Source of the DNA: Rubrobacter sp.
Lineage (GTDB): Bacteria; Actinomycetota; Rubrobacteria; Rubrobacterales; Rubrobacteraceae
Assembly (NCBI GenBank): GCA_016781725.1
Contig: JADDPU010000485.1
Coordinates: 1 to 12,184 of the forward strand
DNA: 12,184 bases
Direction of reading: 5' to 3'
Shown: one piece after another, positions 6,524 to 12,184 of the stretch
How the letters are laid out: every line of letters starts with the position of its first letter
Numbering within the stretch: position 1 is the stretch's first letter
Notes under the pieces: generated by a model
The model's database searches: none
What the model was told of the DNA's origin: nothing
The model's input: the letters and a program-made list of their open reading frames with translations, nothing else
Translations under genes and position numbers: made by a program

Positions 6524-6807
6524 CGACCATGCTGACGGTCCTGTCGGTGCTCGTTGCCTCGGCGCTGCTCGGGGTCCTGCTCGTCGGGCTCTTCCTCATG
6601 GTGAAGTCGCTGCAGAGCATCCGTCACTGGTTCGAAAAGACCACCATGGGCCTGCGTGCCGTTGAGCACCAGACCAAGGACCTCAGCAGAAGAGGCGCGG
6701 TACTGACCGCATCCCTACGAGAAGCGATTCAGGCCCTGCACGCCGCGTCCGGACCGGGACAAGAGGCAGACCGAGCCCGCGAGGAGGAGAGCCAATGGAA
6801 AACCTGA
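6520..6807 (+). CDS. Mini membrane protein 4: single helix plus tail, overlapping the hydrogenase small-subunit gene
   Basis: A 95-residue protein starting at GTG 6520 (or ATG 6529), in a GTGA overlap with the previous gene. The membrane helix is about residues 5-27, then K-S-L-Q-S-I-R-H-W-F-E-K, giving a cytoplasmic tail of about 65 residues with helical character (VEHQTKDLSRRGAVLTASLREAIQAL) and a charged end. The last 13 bases overlap the small-subunit gene, whose GAGGAGGA ribosome site (6781-6788) lies inside this frame. That tight coupling is the strongest sign that the mini-proteins belong to the hydrogenase system. Confidence 0.74.
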   Translation: MTTMLTVLSVLVASALLGVLLVGLFLMVKSLQSIRHWFEKTTMGLRAVEHQTKDLSRRGAVLTASLREAIQALHAASGPGQEADRAREEESQWKT

Positions 6808-8252
6808 TCTCGGTGCCGATGAAGGCCAGGGTCGATCTGCCCCTGGAAGGTGAGATCAGCCGCTCGCTGCCGAACCAGATGGGCAACGTCGCCGGGGCGC
6901 ACAGCGCCGAGCTCCACCAGCGACTGCTCGAGACGGGCGGACGCATGGAGACGATGGGCCCGCTCAAGAAGGTCTACGTGTTCTGGCTGCCGGGGATGAG
7001 TTGCGACGGCTGCACCGTCTCGACCATCGGCGCCACCGAGCCGTCCATCGAGGAGCTGCTGACGGGGTCGCTCCCAGGGGTCCCGGTGATGATCCTGCAC
7101 CACTACCAGTTCCAGATGGAGTCAGGCGACCACTTCACCCACCTGCTGGAACAGGCCGATGCCGGCGCGCTCGACGCGCCGTACATCATCGTCTACGAGG
7201 GGTCGATCACCGACGAGAACCTGACCGTGGGGGCCGAGCCGTTCGCGGCCAAGGGCTCGGTCCCGACCTGGGCGCCCGCCGACCAACGCCAGCGCCGGTC
7301 CACGCCGGAGTGGGTGCGACGCCTGGCGCCGAGAGCGGCGGTGACGATCGCCATCGGGACGTGCGCGACGTGGGGCGGCATCCCCGCCTCGCTGGGCAAC
7401 CCGACCGGGGCCATGAGCATGATGGACTTCCTCGGCAAGGACTACCGCAGCGCGCTCGGGCTGCCAGTGGTCAACGTCCCCGGGTGTCCGCCCATCGGCG
7501 ACGACTTCACCGAGACGGTGACCCTGCTGCTGAAGTACATGAACGGGCAGGGGCCGCTGCCCGACTTCGACGAGCTCGGGCGTCCCGCCTGGCAGTTCGG
7601 CGACACCGTGCACCTGCACTGCCCTCGGGGAGCCTGGTACGAGGAGGGCAACTTCGCCCGCGAGTTCGGTGGCAAGGAGTGCCTGGCCGAGATCGGCTGC
7701 TGGGGGCCGGTGGTCAACTGCCACATCACCGAGCGGGGCTTCATCAACGGCAAGGGCGGCTGCATGGTGGCCGGCGGCGCCTGCATCGGGTGCATGTCGC
7801 CGGGTTTCCCGGACAAGTTCACGCCCTTCTACAAGCGCCCGCCCCAGACCACGCCGGCCACCACGCTGTCGCGCATGCACGGGGCGCTGACCAAGCCACT
7901 TCGTCGCGTCACCCAGCTCGAGCGCAACCGCGAGCCGCGCTGGCGCGACACCGTCCCCAGCGGCTGGGCGCCGGAGTACGACAACGTCACCATCTTCCAC
8001 CGCTCGTTCGAGTACTTCTACACGCGCATCCAGTACTTCCGCTCCGAGCTCCCCGGGCGCAACGAGAAGGACGAGGAGAAGTACGCCAGCGGCTACGTGG
8101 TTCCCCCCGAGGCTGCGTACGGCAAGGAGTACGCGCAGATGCTGCCCGACCGCAGGGCCGAGGAGGCCCGCAAGCGAGGCACGTACCAGCGACCGGGCCT
8201 GTCGCCGCAGGCCGACGGTTTCGAGACCCCCCTACAAGGCGACCAGGAGTAA
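6795..8252 (+). CDS. [NiFe]-hydrogenase small (iron-sulfur) subunit, Tat-less, group 1h/1l-like
   Basis: A 485-residue electron-transfer subunit. Twelve cluster ligands are visible. Proximal: Cys70, Cys73 (GMSCDGCT), Cys190 (GTCATWGG), Cys231 (PGCPP). Distal: His273, Cys276 (HLHCPR), Cys296, Cys302. Medial: Cys309, Cys323, Cys330, Cys333 (ACIGC). Cys323 stands where many group 1 enzymes have Pro, so the medial cluster should be [4Fe-4S] rather than [3Fe-4S]. The N-terminus has about 55 extra residues but no twin-arginine motif. The C-terminus has about 150 extra residues, charged and aromatic, with no membrane helix. The enzyme should therefore remain cytoplasmic. GAGGAGGA at 6781-6788 supports the ATG. 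H2-derived electrons would leave via this subunit; the acceptor is not encoded as a cytochrome b here. Confidence 0.95.
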   Translation: MENLISVPMKARVDLPLEGEISRSLPNQMGNVAGAHSAELHQRLLETGGRMETMGPLKKVYVFWLPGMSCDGCTVSTIGATEPSIEELLTGSLPGVPVMILHHYQFQMESGDHFTHLLEQADAGALDAPYIIVYEGSITDENLTVGAEPFAAKGSVPTWAPADQRQRRSTPEWVRRLAPRAAVTIAIGTCATWGGIPASLGNPTGAMSMMDFLGKDYRSALGLPVVNVPGCPPIGDDFTETVTLLLKYMNGQGPLPDFDELGRPAWQFGDTVHLHCPRGAWYEEGNFAREFGGKECLAEIGCWGPVVNCHITERGFINGKGGCMVAGGACIGCMSPGFPDKFTPFYKRPPQTTPATTLSRMHGALTKPLRRVTQLERNREPRWRDTVPSGWAPEYDNVTIFHRSFEYFYTRIQYFRSELPGRNEKDEEKYASGYVVPPEAAYGKEYAQMLPDRRAEEARKRGTYQRPGLSPQADGFETPLQGDQE

Positions 8253-8258
8253 CAGCCG

Positions 8259-10133
8259 ATGTGCTTTCAGAACTTGCCGATCGACTTCGACGCCCAGGGC
8301 AACGCCCGGCTGAAGGAGGGGATCGGTGACCCGTACGCCTACCAGACCCGTGACCTCGACCGCTCGAAGGTCGAGAAGCTCCTGGCCAGCAACGGCCACG
8401 TGAAGGACGTGGATTTCGACCCCGTCACACGGGTCGCCGGCGCGCTGGCGTTCCACACGGTGGTCGACCTCGAGCACCGCAACGTCCTCGAGGCGCACTC
8501 GATCGGCACCCTCTTTCGCGGCTACGAGGTCATCCTCAAGGGCCGGGACCCTCGTGACGCCATGTTCATCTCCAGCCGGGTGTGCGGCGTCTGCGGCGGT
8601 GTCCACTCGGTCGCTTCGTCGCTGGCGATGGAGATGGCATTCGGCATCGGGGTGCCGCCCATGGGGGGTGCGCTACGCAACATCCAGCTGGCGCTCGACT
8701 TCCAGGTCGACAACCCCGTCCACCTCTATCTGCTCGCCGGGCCCGACTTCTCCCAGGTGGTCGTCGAGCGCACCAACCCTTCGCTCTGGGAGCGGGCGAA
8801 GAAGACCGAGACGCGCCACGGCGACATCCACGGCTTCCGAACGGTGGCCGAGCTCATGACCGCGTTCAACCCGCTGACAGGCAAGCTCTACCTCGAGGGC
8901 CTGCACATGACCCGGCCGCCGAAGGAGGCCTACGCCATCCTCTACGGCAAGTACCCCCACCCCCAGACCGTCGTGCCCGGCGGGCTGTCGACCACGGTGT
9001 CGCTGCAGGTGCTGAACGAGACGCAGCTGCGAATCCTCCGTACCCTTGACTATGCCAAGCGCGGAGTGTTCATCTGGGACGAGATCACCCAGTTCTTCTA
9101 CGATGCCGACCCCCGTTACAAGGAGGTTGGCACCCGGGCGAAGAACCTCATCGATGCCGGCATGTGGGACGACCCGTTTGCCTACGACGGAACCTACGCC
9201 GGCGCGCCCGAGTGGGGCGAACGCCGGTGGGCGACGCCGGGCGTCATCATCGGCGGCAAGCTGGTGACGACCAACCTGCACCACCTCAACATGGGGATGG
9301 AGGAGTTCGTGGAGCACTCCTACTACGAGGGGTGGGAGGACGACGGGGTCCCGTACCGCACCGACCCCGCCGGGAACCCGATCAGCCCGAACCACCCCTG
9401 GAACAAGGAGACCAAGCCGCGGTCCGACAAGCGCAGCTGGAAGGACCGCTACACCTGGAGCACCGCGGCGCGCTGGGACCGCCGGGCCATCGAGGCCGGC
9501 GCCTACGCCCGGCTCTGGACCACGGCGGCGGCGGGCAAGATGCCCCACAACCGCTTCCTCGAGGCCACCGGCACCAGCGTGAAGATCGACACCCCTCAGA
9601 CGGCGGCGCTGCCGGCCATGGAGTTCGAGTGGAAGATCCCCGAGACCTGGAACGCCTTCGAGCGCAACCGTGCGCGGGCGTACCACATCGTCTACTCGCT
9701 GATGGTCGGCTACGAGAACGTCCAGATCGCCTTCGACCTGATGGGCCAGGGCGAGAACAAGGCGGCGACCATGACCGAGTTCAGGGTGCCGCGGGATGAG
9801 CGCGTGGGGGTCGGGTTCTGGGGTGCCGGGCGGGGTTTCCTCACCCACCACCTCGTCATGGACAAGGGCGTGCTCACCAACTACCAGATCGTGACGCCGT
9901 CCACCTTCAACGCCTCACCGGCTGATCCCTTCGGACAGCCCGGTCCCTACGAGGAAGCGGTCATGAACACCCCGATCCTCGAGGAGTTCGAGTCAGGAGA
10001 GAGCTTCACCGGAATCGACATCTTCCGCGCCATCCGGTCCTTCGACCCGTGCATGCCCTGCACCGTCCACGTCGCCAACGGCCGCAACATGATCATCCAG
10101 GATGCGACGACGTGCGCGTGCGGAGCGGCGTGA
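8259..10133 (+). CDS. [NiFe]-hydrogenase large (catalytic) subunit, group 1h/1l-like
   Basis: A 624-residue catalytic subunit that oxidises H2 at a Ni-Fe(CN)2CO centre. The four nickel-ligating Cys are present: Cys109/Cys112 in SRVCGVCGGVH and Cys598/Cys601 in DPCMPCTVH. Maturation cleavage is expected after His604, releasing a 20-residue tail that itself contains CAC (619-621). The RVCGVCGGVHS and LFRGYEVILKGRDPRDA blocks resemble high-affinity actinobacterial hydrogenases. In DPVTRVAGAL (54-63), Ala60 occupies the place of the Glu in the usual TRIEGH motif, linked to proton transfer in standard enzymes. The ATG lies 6 bases after the small-subunit stop, with AGGAG at 8244-8248. The stop overlaps the next gene as GTGA. 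The hyp maturation genes are not in the window. Confidence 0.96.
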   Translation: MCFQNLPIDFDAQGNARLKEGIGDPYAYQTRDLDRSKVEKLLASNGHVKDVDFDPVTRVAGALAFHTVVDLEHRNVLEAHSIGTLFRGYEVILKGRDPRDAMFISSRVCGVCGGVHSVASSLAMEMAFGIGVPPMGGALRNIQLALDFQVDNPVHLYLLAGPDFSQVVVERTNPSLWERAKKTETRHGDIHGFRTVAELMTAFNPLTGKLYLEGLHMTRPPKEAYAILYGKYPHPQTVVPGGLSTTVSLQVLNETQLRILRTLDYAKRGVFIWDEITQFFYDADPRYKEVGTRAKNLIDAGMWDDPFAYDGTYAGAPEWGERRWATPGVIIGGKLVTTNLHHLNMGMEEFVEHSYYEGWEDDGVPYRTDPAGNPISPNHPWNKETKPRSDKRSWKDRYTWSTAARWDRRAIEAGAYARLWTTAAAGKMPHNRFLEATGTSVKIDTPQTAALPAMEFEWKIPETWNAFERNRARAYHIVYSLMVGYENVQIAFDLMGQGENKAATMTEFRVPRDERVGVGFWGAGRGFLTHHLVMDKGVLTNYQIVTPSTFNASPADPFGQPGPYEEAVMNTPILEEFESGESFTGIDIFRAIRSFDPCMPCTVHVANGRNMIIQDATTCACGAA

Positions 10134-10666
10134 GCCCGAACATCCGCCAGCGCCGACACCTGATGGCCGAACGTGTCCTCATCGGCGGGGTGGGCTATCG
10201 CTGGTTCGGGGACGGATCGTTCGGGCTCGTCGTCAGCGACGAGCTGGCCAGCCTCGACTGGCCCCCAGGCGTCGAGGTCGAGGATCTCGGCTACGGCGCA
10301 CTGCACGTGGCGCTCGACCTCGCCGACACCCACCCGCCCTATGGACGCGTCATCTTCATTGCCGTCACGCAACGGGGCCGGGAGCCGGGACGGCTGTACC
10401 GGTTCCGGTGCGGCCCCGAGCTGCCCGACAGCGAGGAGGTTCAGGCGCGCATGTACGAGGCCAGTGCCGGCGTCATCGACCTCGACCACCTCTTGGTCAT
10501 CGGTCGCCACTTCGGCGCCCTTCCGCCCGACGTCGTCGTCATCGAGCTCGAGCCCTACTCGGACACGACCGGGGACCAGCTGAGCCCGCCGGTGCAGGCA
10601 CTGCTCCCTCAGGCCGTCACACTCGTGCGTCGCGAGGTGCTCGCCACCTATGCGCCGAGCGCCTGA
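10130..10666 (+). CDS. Degenerate hydrogenase maturation protease homologue (HyaD/HybD fold, ligands lost)
   Basis: A 178-residue protein from a GTG overlapping the large-subunit stop (GTGA), with GGAG a few bases upstream; ATG 10163 is an alternative without a ribosome site. The order of elements follows HybD: GVGYRWFGDGSFG (20-32) for GxGNxLxxDEGxG, then VEVEDLGYGAL, VIFIAV, a helix, VVVIELEP and the C-terminal LSPPVQALLPQAVTLVRREVL. Aligned by eye to E. coli HybD, whose nickel ligands are Glu16, Asp62 and His93, the positions here are Gly29, Ala78 and Gly114. All three appear to be lost and the Asn of GxGN is Tyr, so protease activity is unlikely. A canonical protease lies downstream at 11834. 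A chaperone or assembly role for the large subunit is inference. Confidence 0.8.
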   Translation: MSPNIRQRRHLMAERVLIGGVGYRWFGDGSFGLVVSDELASLDWPPGVEVEDLGYGALHVALDLADTHPPYGRVIFIAVTQRGREPGRLYRFRCGPELPDSEEVQARMYEASAGVIDLDHLLVIGRHFGALPPDVVVIELEPYSDTTGDQLSPPVQALLPQAVTLVRREVLATYAPSA

Positions 10667-10681
10667 TCGGGGAGGGAGACG

Positions 10682-11239
10682 ATGGACGCCCCGCTTCTCT
10701 ACAAACCTCATCCGTCCCTGTTCCCTCTCGCGCTGCTCGGCGGGCTCACCGGCACGGTGCTCCTGACGGTGCTCCTGCGGCTCGCCGCCGAGCTCGGGGT
10801 GACCGTTGTCGATCTTCCGCTGTTGCTCGGCCAGGTCCTCTCCAGCACCGCCAGCACGAGCTTCGATGGAGGGCATGCCGTGTTCGTCGTCGCCGGCGTG
10901 TTCATCCTGCCGCTGCCGATGGGACTGCTGTGGCCGCTGACGCCGGGGAACCGGTTCACCTTTCGCGGCGCGCTGGTCAAGGGCGCGCTCTGGGGCCTTG
11001 TCCTGGCCGTCTTCACCGGCATGCTGCTGCCACTCCTCGGCCTCCTCGGCAAAGCTGGCTTCTCGGACCCGGGACCGTTCGCGCTCGCTCTCGGCCTCTC
11101 GGGACCGGTCCAGCTCCTGCTCGGAACCGAGCTCTACTCGATCACCTTCGCGCTGGTTGCCTCCATGGGGCGGGGACTGCAGCCGCTGGATGCCGTCGGT
11201 TGGGGCTGGTGGTCCCACGGCAGCGGTGAGTCACCGTGA
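10682..11239 (+). CDS. Four-helix integral membrane protein in the hydrogenase operon
   Basis: A 185-residue hydrophobic protein with membrane helices at about 13-35, 64-88, 98-122 and 133-160. A GGAGGGAG ribosome site sits just before the ATG, 16 bases after the preceding stop. There are no His pairs placed like the heme ligands of HyaC/HupC cytochrome b, so it is probably not the usual hydrogenase cytochrome. No Cys is seen. The stop overlaps the next gene as GTGA. It could help anchor the complex or form a quinone-side membrane module; that is inferred from context. In size and helix count it resembles the protein at 3620-4117, but I cannot show homology by eye. Confidence 0.78.
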   Translation: MDAPLLYKPHPSLFPLALLGGLTGTVLLTVLLRLAAELGVTVVDLPLLLGQVLSSTASTSFDGGHAVFVVAGVFILPLPMGLLWPLTPGNRFTFRGALVKGALWGLVLAVFTGMLLPLLGLLGKAGFSDPGPFALALGLSGPVQLLLGTELYSITFALVASMGRGLQPLDAVGWGWWSHGSGESP

Positions 11240-11856
11240 CTGCGAAGCGGGGCTCGCTGCCGCCCGAGGTCGCCGCCGCACTGGGTGAGCTCGATGATCT
11301 CATCCAGATGTTCACGCAGCATCCCGACGAGGGAGTGCAGGACGCGGTCGTCGGGGTGCTGCGGGCCGTGGACGTCCTTCACCGGGGGGCACTGCAGCGC
11401 ATCGCCGCGTTGCTCGAGGCCCGGTCGCTCCTCGACGTGGCCCTTGCGGATCCATCTGTCGCCCTGCTGTTCGACCTCTATAGAGCCCAGGATGTCGAGA
11501 GCGACGACGAGCGATCCCGGGCCGAGGCCGCGGTGGCCAAGATCCGTCCTGCGGTCGAAGCCCACGGCGGCCAGCTCGAGGTCATCACCGCAGAAGGTGG
11601 TGTGGTCAGCATTCGTCTTTCCGGCGCTGCTGACAGCTTCTCCGAGTCCCGCGCCAAGCTGCTCGGCCTGGTCGAAGAGACGCTACGCGCCGAGCTCCCG
11701 GAGTTCGTTCGGATGAACCTCTCGCCAACAGCGCAGGGTCCGGAGCGGCCGCGGGAGCCGACGCCGGTGGTGATACCGCTGTCGCGCCTGACTCGACGGA
11801 GCCCTTCGCCAGCTACCAGTGGAACGGCTGGGCGTGGTGGCTTTAGCTGCGGTTGA
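11236..11856 (+). CDS. NifU-like protein without the CxxC iron-sulfur motif
   Basis: A 206-residue protein starting at GTG 11236 inside a GTGA overlap. The N-terminal half is a helical region (VLRAVDVLHRGALQRIAALL, 41-60) like that preceding Nfu domains in hydrogenase-linked NifU-like proteins. Residues about 95-162 match the NifU C-terminal domain: VAKIRPAVEAHGGQLEVI, then VVSIRLSGA, then a helix ending ELPEF. The usual GxCxxCPSS segment is GAADSFSESR (130-139) here, so both cluster-binding Cys are absent; the only Cys is residue 205. It should not carry or transfer an Fe-S cluster by the normal mechanism. The tail from about 165 is Pro/Arg/Ser-rich and overlaps the start of the next gene. 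A scaffold role in small-subunit maturation is possible. Confidence 0.82.
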   Translation: MTAKRGSLPPEVAAALGELDDLIQMFTQHPDEGVQDAVVGVLRAVDVLHRGALQRIAALLEARSLLDVALADPSVALLFDLYRAQDVESDDERSRAEAAVAKIRPAVEAHGGQLEVITAEGGVVSIRLSGAADSFSESRAKLLGLVEETLRAELPEFVRMNLSPTAQGPERPREPTPVVIPLSRLTRRSPSPATSGTAGRGGFSCG

Positions 11857-12184
11857 TGGGCGCCGGCGGGTGCTCGTCGCCTGCGTCGGCAACCTCCTTC
11901 GGGGCGACGACGGATTCGGTCTCGCCGTCGCCGCCCGTCTCCGGGGTCGCCTGCCGAGAGGCGCCGAGCTCATCGAGACCGGAATCGGAGGCCTCGGGAT
12001 CGTCCATGAGTTGATGGACGGCTATGGCGGGCTGATCGTCGTCGACGCCGTCGAGCGGCGGGCACGCCCAGGGACCGTCTTGCTCCTGGTTCCCGAGGTC
12101 CCCGAGGTCACCCAACCGACCTTCGAGGACTGGCAGGCACAGATCGCCGACCTCCATCTCGCCGAGCCGTCGCGCATTCTTCGC
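11834..12184 (+). CDS. Canonical hydrogenase maturation protease (HyaD/HupD family), 3' end cut by window edge
   Basis: An open frame of 117 codons runs to the window end without a stop. It shows the family signature CVGNLLRGDDGFG (17-29), GLIVVDAV (66-73) and DLHLAEPSRIL (106-116). These supply the three expected metal ligands at Asp26, Asp71 and His108 (HybD Glu16, Asp62, His93). The enzyme reads nickel insertion in the large subunit and clips its C-terminal tail after the last His of DPCxxCxxH, here after His604 of the large subunit at 8259. The start is uncertain: GTG 11834 or 11837 overlaps the NifU-like gene by about 20 bases, while GTG 11870 would begin directly at the first strand, after the stop. 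Its intact ligands contrast with the degenerate paralogue at 10130. Confidence 0.88.
   Translation, partial: MVALAAVDGRRRVLVACVGNLLRGDDGFGLAVAARLRGRLPRGAELIETGIGGLGIVHELMDGYGGLIVVDAVERRARPGTVLLLVPEVPEVTQPTFEDWQAQIADLHLAEPSRILR

Noticed and set aside
6795..6960. Possible Tat signal at the small-subunit N-terminus
   Set aside because: No RR-x-F-x-K motif and no hydrophobic segment before the first cluster motif; the extension is hydrophilic.
7001..8329. Second long plus-strand frame inside the small-subunit gene
   Set aside because: It is a shadow of the hydrogenase small subunit in another frame; the translation is Arg/Pro-rich without motifs.
9947..11218. Long minus-strand open frame (423 codons) across the hydrogenase accessory genes
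   Set aside because: It spans three overlapping plus-strand genes with clear family signatures, and its low-complexity charged translation has no known domain.
10682..11239. Reading the membrane protein as a HyaC/HupC cytochrome b subunit
   Set aside because: It has four helices, but there are no paired His residues in helices for bis-His heme ligation.

Overview
The window is high-GC DNA with frequent GTG/TTG starts, tightly overlapping genes and mycobacterial/actinobacterial-type protein families. It most likely comes from an actinomycete-like soil or environmental bacterium (Actinomycetota); I cannot place it more finely from sequence alone. There are no tRNAs, rRNAs, CRISPR arrays or insertion sequences that I can support.

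Left block (1-4117, minus strand). This is one probable operon, read right to left: a small four-helix membrane protein, a UbiG-like SAM methyltransferase, an acyl-CoA-dehydrogenase-fold flavoprotein, a type III polyketide synthase with an intact Cys-His-Asn triad, a possible 54-residue small protein coupled by a TGATG overlap, and an SRPBCC-family protein cut by the window edge. Type III PKS + methyltransferase + flavin oxidoreductase is the gene set used elsewhere for methylated phenolic lipids and polyketide quinones.

Middle (4118-5638). A divergent intergenic region is followed on the plus strand by an ECF sigma factor and its zinc-finger (ZAS-type) anti-sigma factor. Then comes a 272-base leader with two overlapping hairpins in front of the next operon.

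Right block (5639-12184, plus strand). This is a densely packed respiratory [NiFe]-hydrogenase operon: four tandem genes for tiny one-helix membrane proteins with cytoplasmic helical tails; the hydrogenase small subunit (no Tat signal, no C-terminal anchor, three predicted [4Fe-4S] clusters); the large subunit; a maturation-protease homologue lacking all three metal ligands; a four-helix membrane protein; a NifU-like protein without its Cys pair; and a canonical maturation protease running off the end. The enzyme resembles the O2-tolerant, H2-scavenging actinobacterial group 1 enzymes (HydDB 1h/1l type); the subgroup needs a phylogeny.

Working model (inference): a cytoplasm-facing uptake hydrogenase is tethered to the membrane by the mini-proteins instead of a cytochrome b subunit, and passes electrons to the quinone pool. 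The neighbouring divergent operon may make a special polyketide-type quinone, and the ECF/anti-sigma pair between them may control one or both. The two accessory proteins that have lost their catalytic or metal-binding residues suggest they have been recruited as chaperones or structural parts.
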